From Achromobacter aloeverae (lineage in GTDB: Bacteria; Pseudomonadota; Gammaproteobacteria; Burkholderiales; Burkholderiaceae_B), in the NCBI RefSeq assembly GCF_004121055.1, contig NZ_PYAL01000001.1:806001-870000 (forward strand): a stretch of DNA of 64,000 nucleotides. Direction: 5' to 3'. Under the pieces are notes generated by a model that was not told the DNA's origin, ran no database searches, and worked only from the letters and a program-made list of their open reading frames with translations. Each line of letters starts with the position of its first letter. The stretch's first letter is position 1. Of the stretch, positions 10,101-17,950 are shown in pieces. The translations under genes and the position numbers were made by a program.

Positions 10101-11179
10101 GCGCTCCCACCCGAGCCCACCGTACCGCCGAGCGCCATCGCCCCGCCTGCGGTCACGCGAAGATCGCCATTGGCATTGACGGTATTGCTCGTCGTGACAT
10201 TGCCTGCGGCGCTCAACGTCATACCGCTACCGGCCGTTGCAATGCCATCGACCCCTATGGCGCCTGCGCTATCCATCCGCAGATTGCCAGCCGCCTGCGC
10301 CTTGCCGGCAGGAAGAATCCGCACGTCGCCCGCCGCGGAGACCTCCAGATCCCCCGTCATCGCCGTAAGATTGCCGCCAATGTTGACGCCAACGCCGGCC
10401 TCGGTGCCGATCAGCCTGATGCTGTTCGCATACATGCCGCCCAACGCAGCCATATCGAGAGACACGGCGGGCGCGGCATCCTCGCCGGCCCTCCCCTGTA
10501 CGGTGCCATCGCCGTAGCTGACGGTCGCGGGCCCGGCTACGACGCTCAGCCGGTTGGCCCACACTGATGCGTTCAGCGTCAGGGAACGCGCAATCAGATC
10601 CACTTGATCCAGGTTATCGCCGTAGAGCCCGTTACCTTCCACCGCGATCCGGCCACGGGTGACGTCGAAGCCTTGCACACTGCCGTCCGGTCCCAACATG
10701 GGCAAGCCAGTCGTCAATGTCCCGCGATTGGCGTTCAGGAACCCGCATCCATCGCAAGTGATACCGGCCGGGTTGGCAACGATCACATTCGCGCGATTCC
10801 CGGCCACCTCCATGAAGCCGCGCAACTGCGATGGGTTGTTTGCCGTGACCTGATTCAGGATGGTCGTGGCGCGGCCATTTCCCAACATGGGATTGCCGCC
10901 GATGGCGCCAGCCAACTGGCTCTGGCTACCGGCGCCACTATTATTCAGGACCACTCCGGACGGTCCGACGTTGAATTGCGTGTAGCGGTTGTTCGATACG
11001 CCGCTGGCTGAGGGCGGTGCGATGTTGACGATCGGTACGCCGTTACCCGACACGCCCACCACCGGCCGCTGCCCGGCCACGCTTTTATCCACGGAGATCG
11101 GCAAGGTCTGGGACAGTACCGGCGTCCACACCTGGGTGAATACAACGAGCAAGGCGATCGCGGTGCGCAGCGAGAACAT
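1121..11179 (-). CDS. cdiA: CdiA: filamentous haemagglutinin-type exoprotein with RNase Sa-like toxin tip
   Basis: This 3352-residue two-partner secretion exoprotein is exported by CdiB and delivers its C-terminus into neighbouring bacteria. A Sec signal peptide occupies residues 1-24. The TPS haemagglutination domain follows to about 270, with the NPAGI motif near 136. Next are long arrays of about 20-residue haemagglutinin repeats, a non-repetitive Cys-containing middle part, a second repeat region, and a pretoxin-like segment ending in ELSNN about 253 residues from the end (a variant of the VENN boundary). The last 82 residues match the RNase Sa fold: YYTEYVV with the general base Glu at 3314, Arg at 3329, and His at 3344 in DHYDTF. 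The start at 11179 precedes the signal peptide; a longer frame would overlap cdiB. The toxin end is less GC-rich than the body. Confidence 0.9.
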   Translation of the reverse strand: MFSLRTAIALLVVFTQVWTPVLSQTLPISVDKSVAGQRPVVGVSGNGVPIVNIAPPSASGVSNNRYTQFNVGPSGVVLNNSGAGSQSQLAGAIGGNPMLGNGRATTILNQVTANNPSQLRGFMEVAGNRANVIVANPAGITCDGCGFLNANRGTLTTGLPMLGPDGSVQGFDVTRGRIAVEGNGLYGDNLDQVDLIARSLTLNASVWANRLSVVAGPATVSYGDGTVQGRAGEDAAPAVSLDMAALGGMYANSIRLIGTEAGVGVNIGGNLTAMTGDLEVSAAGDVRILPAGKAQAAGNLRMDSAGAIGVDGIATAGSGMTLSAAGNVTTSNTVNANGDLRVTAGGAMALGGTVGSGGSAAFTSAGSLSTGNSVNANGDLRMSAGGAMTLGGTVGSSGRATFTSAGDLATSNTIIANGNLQMDAARAMAIGGKVAAGGDIVLGAASDVSVSNAIGAVGGMVVSTGGSVVQSGTGSLQANSGLTVTTGGSLTLAGMTSSQGGITLQSGGTTHINGLVSAGQGLGLVAGGNLLQGRSGRIEATGSISGASAAGINLAGTTVAQSGITLQSTAAMAIDGQLTTGQALALNAGGDLTQAAGGNVQTDGRFTGLSGGAISLAGSSAALDDLMLTSRNGMTIAGQVATGRNATLTVGGDLGTGSASKVQADGQIYAAANNVAIGGLLGTTGANGANGLLTVNAAQDMTVTGTVSSAAPLNVTVGRNLAVGGTLLATGGGLSVSSGQDTSVSAAGRVQSTDDLVLQSGGKLIASGIVSSNNAVRITADGDARVDGIVAALGGGLSLIGKNDLTVGSAGRVQAATTMTAQAGRDMVLAGSLSSVQTLTLNAVRDVRIDGIAATDAGLTVGGRDLTVGATGVAQAASGMTMQAAGALGSAGRIVSDGTVTLQSAGNLVLSGTTASTSGDVKLSSTGGDLTLGGAAKTQAAGLLDASAARDLSVAGTTSSNGAITLSAARDVTLGGITAALGGDLRMDAGSAAVVAADGRAQAARALTLNAGTTLRNEGLLSAGTDGTLSGAGGLTNVGTAVAAQDLKVSTLGAFSNTGSLLAGLNDQGQVALPGSLSLSGGSLVNSGLAAAGKNVTLDAASLTLNGGTVSANQALSAVTLGDIAARGATLYGGTVSLSGVSLDNSNGSLSSNGDLTLVFSGILNNQAGSIATNGALNVGGSQILNQGGKMLAQDLKLTSPGVVNNTGGLLQGANTLTLSAGSLVNIDTPSADPTRALGVVGKTVVLNAASIDNTRGTLAASDALTLGTTLLQNASGLVTSGGTADITAGTLANEGGNVVAGTRLSMILNALSGTGTLQSQGDLSLAMSGGLINTGSVVAARDATLSIAGDLDNRGKISAGRNLTVGASSLTNEASGEIVSNGVTTLNVTNALNNAGLIDGAITHIQAGSVLNTGRLYGDTLAISAGYLRNDVGASGAGVIASRGNMDLGVGTLDNLEHGLIYAAGDLGIGGALDGLWRATGQAQAINNASATIEAGGNAAISAAAINNINNHYASEVVQVSAGDKVYYRLNGTTDLLDGATYWLCDQTTAMCSKDPAWLEDDQERRLLLPSSTYPESQYGPPFDYALGGHGEKGRDAPIARPYTPPSENCGGSGDSGTSCEPIPERFLQGTEGRIWDVFGVTRPAPLPTNPADVENCGSEAQCQAMQTAYDQAHAAFVAAYEELNARVLAYNQDFNNRLVKDFTIYEVTQTVTETRTTATDPGKIIAAGNATLTGTVLNDKSQIVAGGALTVTGPAVQNIGAVGERRIDAVGSEIYTYEKNDDRKYDTVPYSGTISTEPIGVPVGSYGGGVASPSSGAVAPGASAPVSAAAPIVVNSVQLPGSGIVRTVTPPSSVPNSQLYTVVPAATSPYLVTTDSRFTGNKPTISSDYLLALLDAGGSVQGAGSVIRPASSFGGTTTGSPTGGASPTQAAIGAVQIGAASGGGAAAGGTTVTDAGTNPYLQSTDTLKRLGDGFYEQKLVTDQIIAATGQRFVGDYTDNETQYKDLLTAGATFAQQYGLQVGTPLSEDQMKQLTTDMVWLVDQTVTLADGSTQTVLVPQVYLVVQDGDLKGDGTLMAGRSTTLTVDGSISNTGTIGSRDATVMVADNILNQAGGVIQGSIVDLNARQDLNNIAALIKGDAVALQAGRDINLTSTTASVSATVGPTSTWSTFVSGVSAVDAGSLMVNAGRDLNLTAAALDIKDSGHLQAGNDINLLTAGIEQGESVVYKKRNSSDVDRQSEVGTTIQVGGDLTLVAGRDVTATAANVTSDGQIAVGAGRDINIVAGEASGYARDEHYQKFKGLWGRTTTHESVDTGVWSQGQASTFTGDSIVFSAGQDINVIGSNVGATNNLTMSATRSVTIAAAENTSYDDHYYRAKTSGWGAFGFLSKGTKDRTDTLDGTTVFHTGSTVGSVQGDVLINAGEHLQVVGSNIVAKQGDIALLGGDVTIASLNDTNQEHEYHEVRRSGFSVNFDSPLIDTMHTMERMSHAESEVDNPILKALAFTTIGLAGYNALDNQGAGVAESSASATITLNYGASRSRSTTDRASSTVFGSTVAAGNNLTIVARGNGADSYINVLGSRLSAGNNAVLKADGDITLQAAANTDSQHTETSHVDGSIGAGVMVGAGSNGWGYGFVVKGSVAGSRGKEDGSNLTWTNSSATAGNTLVLQSGGDTSLIGATGKADQIIASVGGDLYLRSLQDKSTYDSKDQNFSAGFTFCWPYCSSSAYVSAGQGALKSNWESVPQQTGLFAGDGGFLIEVKDNTTLIGSVIGSSDKAVSDGANQLTTGTLLTESIRNTADYWGYQVGISGGTSGSGSQNIGGQRIPTKTGGAAAGPTLAAAFGSANSSTDSAISGGTIVIRDAEGQLQLTGKTVDETIASLTRDVSDTLDDLEPIFDRDKVLAGFEIVTTAQQQYGVYLAKRQAEIARLEAKAGDTSLTQAERDKAGAQASQLKDIYSFGKYPRIILDSLMGGVAGNVSGTPVAMLQGAAVNFLQSLAAEKVKEISNSLGKGVEADAVRAALHAIVGCAGAAAANASCGAGALGAGASSIIASLMKLDADGMTDQERESARNLITSIVAGIAGTVSMDIVVSANAAATELSNNALTLSQFKRLIEEVKTCKALNNCDAVRERYRQLSMDQQMELISICAMDRSACGATYGEFVTQIDDFRIALEQLHSLDLPKGFQEDLFFYRLNLTEATSVIVIDKVAEDLAQRYGIEWTAQKSAMVTAAFGALTRGAKGVPANVFPGVTSMLNGVKVTDKLTGITYEGTVNLLPTFERIAAGIKFPSKNDGTVFKNMKSPLPAQPLGYYTEYVVPTPGVVGPGPQRVVTGKGGEVYYTPDHYDTFIPLH

Positions 11180-11190
11180 GGGAGATCCGG

Positions 11191-12909
11191 TCAGAATTCG
11201 AGCGTCAGGGAGAAGGCGATGGTGGGGGAGTCGGTCTTCAGCTGGTCGGGCTTTTTCAGCGGCCACCCCGCGGAAAGGTCGTAGCTCGCGGCGACATAAG
11301 GCACCGACAAGCGCCCGCGCAGACCGGCGACCAAGCCGACCAGCGTCTGGCCGGCCAGATATTGGGCGGCGGGTCCGCTGACCCGTCCTGCATCCACGCC
11401 CGTGTAGAGTTGCTGGCCGCTATTCCCCAGGGCCAGGGCAAGCTCGTTGCGCAGGGACCAGCCGCTTTCCGCGGACAACGTCATCTGTCCGTCGAAACCC
11501 CGTACCGCGTATCGGTTGCCGATCGTGAAATAGTCGGTCGGAACCAGCGGCGTCTTGGCGTGCTGCCACTGCCAGCCGGTCTGGTAAGCCATCTTCTGGC
11601 CCGCCAACTCAAACGGCACGGAGGCGCCCAAGCTCGCCAGCAACACGGTGCTGCGACCATCCCAGTCGGGATCGCCGATGACCACTCCGGGCGCGTTCGA
11701 CATGCCAGGCAGCGTGCTGCGCACACCGAAGCTGCCGTCCAAGGTGGTATTGCCGACGTAATGCCGATGACCGACGTTAATTTCGTAGCCCACCACGTCA
11801 CGGTGCTGCACATCGATATCGAGGTCATCGATGGTGTTGTTGGACCACTTGCGGAACATCTTGGCGCTGAAGCTGCCTTTGTAATCCGTCCCGCGGTAAG
11901 GTACGACGCTCACGCCGCCATCGATCTGCTTGCTGGTGCCCTGGTAGACAATGGGCTCGTCGAACCCTGCCACGGTCTGCCGATACGTCGACTTGCTCGC
12001 ATTGGCGAACAGGGTCCAATATCCAAAGGGAATGCTGTAGCTGATGGACGACGAGCGCGCGCCCGCGTCGCGATCGTGGATATGTGCGTTGCTATTCCAC
12101 GCGACGGACAGTTGGTCGTACAGGAACAGCGGGGAATCCAGCACCAGGGACGCGTTGACCTGATTCTTGCCTGTCGAGTCCAGGCCCGCGTTGTCCCCGC
12201 CCAGATAGGCATGCCAACGTTTCCCCGTCCCAGGATGCAGGACCAAATCGGATTCACCGAGTGCGGCGCCTGGTACAAGGTCTATCTTGGCATCGGCCTG
12301 ACCGGGCAGACGCCTGATGTTCTCCAGGGCTTGGTCCAGATCCCGTTGGTCCAGCGTACTGCCCGAACCGCTAGGCAAGGCCATGCGCCACCAGCCTGGC
12401 ATGCCATCGCTTTTGATTTTCCCGATCGTGCCTGGGATGTAGCGCAACGCGAGCTTGCCCGTTGCCAAGGACTGCTCTGGCACCAACACCCGCGATGTCA
12501 CTTGACCCCGATCGATCAGTTTCGCCTGCAGGGCCTTCTGCAGCATTTGCAGGCCCTGCCCACCAACGCAATGGCCAAGCGCCTGTTGCGCCAAGTCATG
12601 CAGCCATTGCGGCGGAGCGCTGTCCTGCCATGTCACTGAACGGATCGCGAAGCAGGGCTGCTCCTGGGGAAATTGGAGGCGGGACGAAGAGGGTGCGACG
12701 GGCGGCGAATTGAAGACGTCTGGCCGCTGCGCGGCGCGCTCGCGCTGCGCCCCGGCCTCTTGATCCTGGCGGCGCTGGATGTCAGCACCGGTTGCCAAAT
12801 CCGGTCGTGACGCCTGACCGTGGGCAGCGGTCGCTACAGCGCTGGCAAGGAAGAGTACCGCTCGGAGACATGCTCGAAAACGACCTGTATGGATATGCGG
12901 TTGCAGCAT
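11191..12909 (-). CDS. cdiB: CdiB: two-partner secretion outer-membrane transporter
   Basis: This is a 572-residue TpsB (FhaC/ShlB family) protein that forms an outer-membrane barrel and secretes CdiA. It has an N-terminal signal peptide ending near AAHGQA. A POTRA region follows around residues 85-165 (FAIRSVTW through YIPGTIGKI). The transmembrane barrel carries the family's VRGFDG motif, and the chain ends in the outer-membrane signature Phe (LEF). It is separated from cdiA by 11 bases, so the two are co-transcribed in the order B-A-I, the E. coli-type arrangement rather than the Burkholderia A-I-O-B type. The AT-rich DNA upstream should hold the promoter. Confidence 0.92.
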   Translation of the reverse strand: MLQPHIHTGRFRACLRAVLFLASAVATAAHGQASRPDLATGADIQRRQDQEAGAQRERAAQRPDVFNSPPVAPSSSRLQFPQEQPCFAIRSVTWQDSAPPQWLHDLAQQALGHCVGGQGLQMLQKALQAKLIDRGQVTSRVLVPEQSLATGKLALRYIPGTIGKIKSDGMPGWWRMALPSGSGSTLDQRDLDQALENIRRLPGQADAKIDLVPGAALGESDLVLHPGTGKRWHAYLGGDNAGLDSTGKNQVNASLVLDSPLFLYDQLSVAWNSNAHIHDRDAGARSSSISYSIPFGYWTLFANASKSTYRQTVAGFDEPIVYQGTSKQIDGGVSVVPYRGTDYKGSFSAKMFRKWSNNTIDDLDIDVQHRDVVGYEINVGHRHYVGNTTLDGSFGVRSTLPGMSNAPGVVIGDPDWDGRSTVLLASLGASVPFELAGQKMAYQTGWQWQHAKTPLVPTDYFTIGNRYAVRGFDGQMTLSAESGWSLRNELALALGNSGQQLYTGVDAGRVSGPAAQYLAGQTLVGLVAGLRGRLSVPYVAASYDLSAGWPLKKPDQLKTDSPTIAFSLTLEF

Positions 12910-12979
12910 TTGTATAGCTTGTATGTATGCATTTATTTCCTATAGCTACTTAGTTTATCCATAATTCGTGTCTTTATGT

Positions 12980-13102
12980 TAAAGTTAATTCATAACATTT
13001 CAGTTTGTTCCATGACGCATACAAAATAAAAGCCCCGCTTTAACGGCGAGGCCAAGATTGATCAGCGGAAAATTCTTATTAATTATCAATGAATTAACTT
13101 TA
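12980..13102. repeat. 14-bp inverted repeat bracketing a 95-bp AT-rich segment
   Basis: TAAAGTTAATTCAT at 12980-12993 is matched exactly by its reverse complement at 13089-13102. The intervening 95 bases contain the hairpin at 13032-13053. The element lies upstream of cdiB and could be paired regulator sites or a tiny non-autonomous element; I cannot tell which. Otherwise the 417-bp gap between cdiB and the next gene holds no coding sequence I can support. Confidence 0.5.
13022..13053 (-). terminator. intrinsic-terminator-like hairpin upstream of cdiB
   Basis: On the minus strand a GCCTCGC/GCGGGGC stem (one mismatch) with a 7-base loop is followed by TTTTATTTT. It would stop leftward transcription before it reaches cdiB. 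No minus-strand gene lies immediately upstream, so it may insulate cdi from read-through or be part of its leader. Confidence 0.4.
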
Positions 13103-13326
13103 CTTTTTTGATTAACTTACGAACGATTCGAGCGGCATGAAAGACCTTTCAAATAACTTTCAATACGTCTATGTCGGTCTCCACTGCGAGCGCTTTGTTG
13201 GGGGCATTGAGATCGGAGAGGGCTAACCACGGAAGACTCAATCGCCCTCCCAGTAGATCAGCGCTCTCCACCGCGGTACGTGCCCTTGCACCCCTCGGGC
13301 AGGACATCCATCTAAAGGAACAATAT

Positions 13327-14163
13327 ATGGAATTCTCCTCAACGCTGATTCAAACCCCGCTTTTTCCGTCTTTGCTGGCGAGCTGCGTCGTTTTCTTGGG
13401 CTGGCTTTTGCTTATATGGCGCGCGGGAACCGTTCACGCACTTCTCGACCGAATTTGGCGCTTGTTGTACGGCAACGCCGACGCCGAGGATTCTGTCGTT
13501 ATTGCTAATCTGCAAGAGAGTCGTGACGTCGAGAGGTTTAATTACGCCCACCGACTTAAGCTTGAAACGCTGACGTCAATCCATAAGCTTGAAAAATGGC
13601 GCAAGAAGCATGATGTCGGTATGTCTCGAATCAGGCGCGTACGTATGTGGATCAATACCAATATCGATGAGATTGTGTCCCTGCCTCCGAAGCGCTATGT
13701 TGCGGCCACGATGTTGCTCGGACTAGCGGGGGCCATCTTGGCGTTTTGTGTCGGTATGATCGCCGCATCTCCGTATGCCCTTCTGCAGATGCGTACATCC
13801 GGCGTCTGGTTCAAGACTGACGCGGTGGTCGCCAAAGGCGCCTTCGGGGGCTGGGCCTTCGATGCCGAGAAATGCGCAAGCGACCGGTCGGGCATTGAGG
13901 ATCTCACCGGTTTCAAGACAAAAGAGGTCGCTTTCATCTGCGACGCGTTGAGGACCGGTGACCTTAAAGCTAGCGTCATCGACAACGTCAGATCTCAGAA
14001 GTGGTTTGGCTTGAGCGTATCATTGGTCATCGCCTATTGGGCCTTCCGTGCCCTACTCGCTGCCAATTCGGCGGCATCCGCTCGGTTGCTACGACGACAA
14101 CTCTATCCAGGCTTCGCGGATAACGACAAGAAACAAACCAACGCTCAAAGTACGCTTGGTTAG
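13327..14163 (+). CDS. membrane protein of unknown function
   Basis: I do not recognise this 278-residue protein. It shows a hydrophobic segment near residues 15-33, a charged coiled-coil-like stretch around 60-105 (ESRDVERFNYAHRLKLE onward), a strongly hydrophobic pair near 125-155, an extracytoplasmic-looking part with two Cys (EKCASD and AFICDAL), and a final membrane segment near 235-250. I chose the ATG at 13327 because AAGGA lies 7 bases upstream; an upstream in-frame start would add 52 residues without such a site. It is transcribed away from cdiB and toward the tRNA-Pro. Base composition is lower in GC than the core genes, fitting accessory DNA. Confidence 0.7.
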   Translation: MEFSSTLIQTPLFPSLLASCVVFLGWLLLIWRAGTVHALLDRIWRLLYGNADAEDSVVIANLQESRDVERFNYAHRLKLETLTSIHKLEKWRKKHDVGMSRIRRVRMWINTNIDEIVSLPPKRYVAATMLLGLAGAILAFCVGMIAASPYALLQMRTSGVWFKTDAVVAKGAFGGWAFDAEKCASDRSGIEDLTGFKTKEVAFICDALRTGDLKASVIDNVRSQKWFGLSVSLVIAYWAFRALLAANSAASARLLRRQLYPGFADNDKKQTNAQSTLG

Positions 14164-14268
14164 AACCGACAGCCGCAGTCTGTGTTAGCGATCTTGCGCA
14201 CCACATGAGCCAACTATTCGCGGGGATTAACCAACGTAAAAAAATACCCCTCAATGGTCCCAAAGAGA

Positions 14269-14302
14269 AAGGCCGTCAGTGAGTATTCTCACTAACGGCC
14301 TT
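14269..14302 (-). terminator. terminator hairpin after tRNA-Pro
   Basis: AAGGCCGT(C/T)AGTGAG pairs with CTCACTAACGGCCTT around a 4-base loop, with one wobble or mismatch. On the minus strand the stem is followed by TTTCTCTTT. It starts 9 bases beyond the 3' end of the tRNA-Pro and may also end transcription of the plus-strand membrane-protein gene. Confidence 0.65.
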
Positions 14303-14310
14303 GGAACTAC

Positions 14311-14389
<79 letters not shown>

Positions 14390-14494
14390 AGAACGAAAGT
14401 ATATCAGAGTTAAAAAAAGAATGTTGGCGTCCGGCTGGGAAAAACGAATTTATTTTGCTCGATCTTCAACGCCGAATTCCGGCTATGCCGCGAA

Positions 14495-15091
14495 TCACGA
14501 TCGCGATGGCGCATCACCCTCGTGCGTGTCGCCTTCGTCATCATCTTGGCCATCATCATCATCGTCGTCGTGGCCAACGTCGTCATGATCGACATCACCA
14601 TGACCAACCTCATCGCGATCGGCCCCAGCGACATCCACATCGCCACCCGCCCGCACCGCGCCCGCGCCGGCGGACGACGCAGGCACATGGCTCAAGGCCT
14701 CCGCCAACATCGCCGACACGCCCCCAAGCTCCGAGCGCAGGGCCTGCATCTCCGCGCCGCTCAAGCGCACCGCCGCGTCCTGGTCCAGCGGCGGCACATC
14801 GCGCGTATCGCCCAGGCGATTGCGCGCGCCGCTGATCGTGAAACCCTGCTCATACAGCAAGGAACGAATGCGGCGTATCAACAGCACCTCATGGTGCTGG
14901 TAGTAGCGGCGGTTGCCGCGCCGTTTGACAGGCTTGAGCTGCGTGAACTCCTGCTCCCAATAACGCAAGACATGCGGCTTGACCCCGCATAGATCGCTTA
15001 CCTCACCGATGGTGAAGTAGCGTTTCGCGGGAATGGGAGGCAAGGCGACAGCGGGTTCAGGTCGAGTCATGGTTGGAACGTGATTCGGCAT
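14495..15091 (-). CDS. MerR-family transcriptional regulator with Asp-rich tail
   Basis: This protein has the MerR winged-helix domain at its N-terminus: [20 protein letters not shown], then WEQEF and the wing [13 protein letters not shown], followed by the dimer helix. It is the MerR homologue usually found after ihfA in betaproteobacteria, and it lies 46 bases downstream of ihfA here. The effector is unknown. The last 50 or so residues are a low-complexity acidic tail rich in Asp with scattered His, encoded by GTC/ATC-type trinucleotide repeats (about 14525-14640). The family normally lacks such a tail. Starts at 15091 or 15070 (MTRPEP) are both possible; neither has a clear ribosome-binding site. 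Confidence 0.85.
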   Translation of the reverse strand: MPNHVPTMTRPEPAVALPPIPAKRYFTIGEVSDLCGVKPHVLRYWEQEFTQLKPVKRRGNRRYYQHHEVLLIRRIRSLLYEQGFTISGARNRLGDTRDVPPLDQDAAVRLSGAEMQALRSELGGVSAMLAEALSHVPASSAGAGAVRAGGDVDVAGADRDEVGHGDVDHDDVGHDDDDDDGQDDDEGDTHEGDAPSRS

Positions 15092-15137
15092 GGCCTCGCG
15101 GCCGTGGACACATCAACCCGGAACAGGCCCGGGAAGA

Positions 15138-15491
15138 TTACTCAACGGAACCGACAGGCGTGGTCGACGGCGGCGCGTTCTCGACGACGCTCTTCAATTT
15201 CTGGCTGGCGTGGAACGTGACCACCCGTCGTGCCGCGATGGGTATGGTCTCGCCCGTCTTGGGATTGCGGCCAGGACGCGGCGGCTTGTCGCGTACCTGG
15301 AAATTTCCAAAACCGGACAGTTTGACCGACGGCGGCGTATCCGCATCGCCATTGGCCAGGGCGTCGCGTATTTCTTCGAAGAAGGTATCCACGAAGTCCT
15401 TGGCCTCACGCTTGTTGAGCCCTACCCGTTCGAAGAGCAGTTCGGCCAGCTCGGCCTTGGTCAACGTACGAGGTTCGGTAAGCATGGTCAT
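15138..15491 (-). CDS. ihfA: integration host factor subunit alpha
   Basis: This 117-residue DNA-bending protein pairs with IHF-beta to form the heterodimer used in sigma-54 promoter activation, recombination and nucleoid structure. The sequence has the DNABII signature: [12 protein letters not shown], then [26 protein letters not shown] with the intercalating Pro in GRNPKTGE, and [11 protein letters not shown]. It is slightly longer than E. coli IhfA because of a Pro/Thr-rich C-terminus. The start at 15491 has GGGGGA just upstream. It follows pheT by 17 bases, the usual pheST-ihfA arrangement. Confidence 0.96.
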   Translation of the reverse strand: MTMLTEPRTLTKAELAELLFERVGLNKREAKDFVDTFFEEIRDALANGDADTPPSVKLSGFGNFQVRDKPPRPGRNPKTGETIPIAARRVVTFHASQKLKSVVENAPPSTTPVGSVE

Positions 15492-15508
15492 TTCCCCCAG
15501 TTGTTTTC

Positions 15509-17938
15509 TTACGCGCGCTGGCGTGCCCCGTGCGCCTGGATAAGCGCATCACGGATGATGCCCAGGCATTCGGCGACACGCGCCTCATCCAGCGTGGCCT
15601 CAGTGTCCTGTAGCCAGAAGCGGAAAGCAAGGCTTTTTTCCTTAACGGAATCAGTCACTTGGACAGCGCCCTGGGCTTTTTCCCGCCACACGTCGAATAG
15701 GCGCGAGTGCTGGACGATAGCCAGGCGCGGGTCGGCGGCGACCGTGCTGGCGATCGTGTCGAGCAAGGACTGGGCGGTCACGCCCTCATCCACCCACAGC
15801 GCCAGGTCGCGCACCACCACCGGCTGGCGCGACAGTTCGCGCACCTGCGGCAACTGGCCCTGCTCCAGGACGTCGACATCGACCTCGAACAGCACCGGCG
15901 CGTGCGCCAGTTCCGCCTTCTGCGCCCAGCGGGGATGCAGCTCGCCGATCCAGCCGACCGTCTTGCCGTCCAGCTCGATGCGCGCGCCACGGCCAGGATG
16001 CAGGGCCGGATGCTGCGCAGCGACGAAGCGCAGGTCGGCGCCGCGCTTGCCGAACAGCACGGTGACGTCCATCTTGACGTCATAGAAGTCCACCGGACGC
16101 ACGGGCGCGCCCCACTGCTCTTCCACGCTGGGGCCCCAGGCCGCGGCCGCCAGCTTCAGCGGCTGGTCCACGGCGGCGACCGTCAACGGGCCATCGGCCA
16201 CCGCGTTGTCGCGCCGGAACACGCGGCCAAGTTCGAATACGCGAACCCGCGATTGCTTGCGATTGGCGTTGTGCACGATGTTGGCGACCAGGCCGCCCAG
16301 CAGGCTCGAACGCATCACCGCCAGCTGGCTGGCGATGGGATTGAGCAGGCGGATGGGATCCGCATTGCCGGCATAGTCGCGCTCCCAATCGGCTTCGACG
16401 AAGCTGAAGTTCACGACTTCCTGATAGTCCTGGCCGGCCAGTATCTCGCGCAGCGCGTGCGGGCCGCGCAGCGTCTCGGGCGCCATGCGCATCTTCGCGC
16501 GCGCCACCGGCGGCACGTCGGGAATGCGCTCGAAACCATAGACCCGGGCCACTTCCTCGATCAGGTCTTCCTCGATGGCCAGGTCGAAGCGATAGGACGG
16601 CGGCTGCACCACGAAGGTGTCGCCGTCCAGCTCGAAAGGCAGGCCCAGGCGCGTGAAGATCTGCTCCACCTCGGCGCGCTCGACCGGCACGCCCAGCACA
16701 CGATGGCAACGCGCCAGGCGCATGCGCACGGGGGGACGTTGCGGCAGGTTGATGACCTGGTCATCCACGGGACCGCACTGGCCGCCGCAGATCGAGACGA
16801 TCAGGCTGGTGATGAATTCCAGGTGTTCAGGGATGTTGGCGTAATCCACGCCGCGCTCGAAGCGATGGCTGGCTTCGGTGCTGAACTTGTAGCGGCGCGC
16901 GCGGCCGGCGATGGCCTCGGGCCACCAGAAGGCGGCCTCGACGTAGATGTTCTGCGTATCCAGCGTGACCGCGGTGGCGTCGCCGCCCATGATACCGGCC
17001 ATGCTTTCCACCGTATCGCCAGCGACGATCACGCCGACATCCGGCGCCAGCTTGAGGGTCTGGCCATTGAGCAAGGTCACCGGCTCTTCGGCGTGGGCCC
17101 AGCGCACCACCAGGTCGCCCTTGATCTTGTCCAGGTCGAACACGTGGGTGGGACGGCCCAGTTCCAGCAGCACATAGTTGGAGATATCGACCAGCGCCGA
17201 AACGGAGCGCTGGCCCGCGCGCTCCAGCCGCGTCTTCATCCAGTCCGGCGTGGCCGCGCGGGCATTCACGCCGCGGATCACGCGGCCGGCGAAACGGCCG
17301 CACAGGTCGGGGGCCTCGACGCGCACGGGCAGGCGGTCCCGCAACGAGACCGCGACGGGTTCGGCCGACGGCACCCGCAGCGGGGTGCCGGTCAGGGCAG
17401 CGACCTCGCGCGCCACGCCCAGGATGGACAGGCAGTCAGCGCGGTTGGGCGTCAGCTTCAAGGTGAAGAGCGTATCGTCCAGGTCCAGCGCTTCGCGCAG
17501 CGACGTGCCCGCGACCATGTCCGCGGGGAGTTCGAGCAAACCGCCGTGGTCCTGCGACAGGCCCAGTTCGCGCGCCGAGCACAGCATGCCGGAGGACTGC
17601 ACGCCGCGCATCTTGGCCACGCCGATCTTCATGCCGCCGGGCAATTCCGCGCCAACGCGGGCCAGCGGCACCTTCAGGCCGGCGGCCGCATTGGGCGCCC
17701 CGCAGACGATCTGCAACAGCTGGCCGGAACCATCATCGACCTGGCAGACGCGCAGCTTGTCGGCATCGGGATGCGGCGCGATCTCGACGATATGCGCCAC
17801 CACCACGCCGGTAAACGGCGGCGCGGCGGTTTGGGTTTCTTCGACTTCCAGACCGGCCATCGTCAGCCGGTGCGCCAGCGCGTCGGTATCGATGGCAGGA
17901 TTGACCAGGGCACGCAGCCAGGATTCGGGGAATTGCAT
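15509..17938 (-). CDS. pheT: phenylalanyl-tRNA synthetase beta subunit
   Basis: This 809-residue subunit of the alpha2-beta2 enzyme helps charge tRNA-Phe. It contains an N-terminal tRNA-binding OB domain ([20 protein letters not shown] near residue 45), the B3/B4 editing domain around 215-375, B5 near 400-475, the synthetase-like core, and the C-terminal FDX-ACB anticodon-binding domain ending near 805. The length is normal for proteobacteria. It starts 12 bases after the pheS stop, so the two subunits are co-translated from one message. Confidence 0.97.
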   Translation of the reverse strand: MQFPESWLRALVNPAIDTDALAHRLTMAGLEVEETQTAAPPFTGVVVAHIVEIAPHPDADKLRVCQVDDGSGQLLQIVCGAPNAAAGLKVPLARVGAELPGGMKIGVAKMRGVQSSGMLCSARELGLSQDHGGLLELPADMVAGTSLREALDLDDTLFTLKLTPNRADCLSILGVAREVAALTGTPLRVPSAEPVAVSLRDRLPVRVEAPDLCGRFAGRVIRGVNARAATPDWMKTRLERAGQRSVSALVDISNYVLLELGRPTHVFDLDKIKGDLVVRWAHAEEPVTLLNGQTLKLAPDVGVIVAGDTVESMAGIMGGDATAVTLDTQNIYVEAAFWWPEAIAGRARRYKFSTEASHRFERGVDYANIPEHLEFITSLIVSICGGQCGPVDDQVINLPQRPPVRMRLARCHRVLGVPVERAEVEQIFTRLGLPFELDGDTFVVQPPSYRFDLAIEEDLIEEVARVYGFERIPDVPPVARAKMRMAPETLRGPHALREILAGQDYQEVVNFSFVEADWERDYAGNADPIRLLNPIASQLAVMRSSLLGGLVANIVHNANRKQSRVRVFELGRVFRRDNAVADGPLTVAAVDQPLKLAAAAWGPSVEEQWGAPVRPVDFYDVKMDVTVLFGKRGADLRFVAAQHPALHPGRGARIELDGKTVGWIGELHPRWAQKAELAHAPVLFEVDVDVLEQGQLPQVRELSRQPVVVRDLALWVDEGVTAQSLLDTIASTVAADPRLAIVQHSRLFDVWREKAQGAVQVTDSVKEKSLAFRFWLQDTEATLDEARVAECLGIIRDALIQAHGARQRA

Positions 17939-17950
17939 GATGGGCCCTGT

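Noticed and set aside
12936-12942. TTTCCTA, a BvgA-type heptad, upstream of cdiB
   Set aside because: A single 7-mer in an AT-rich region is expected by chance, and no second heptad at the proper spacing was seen.
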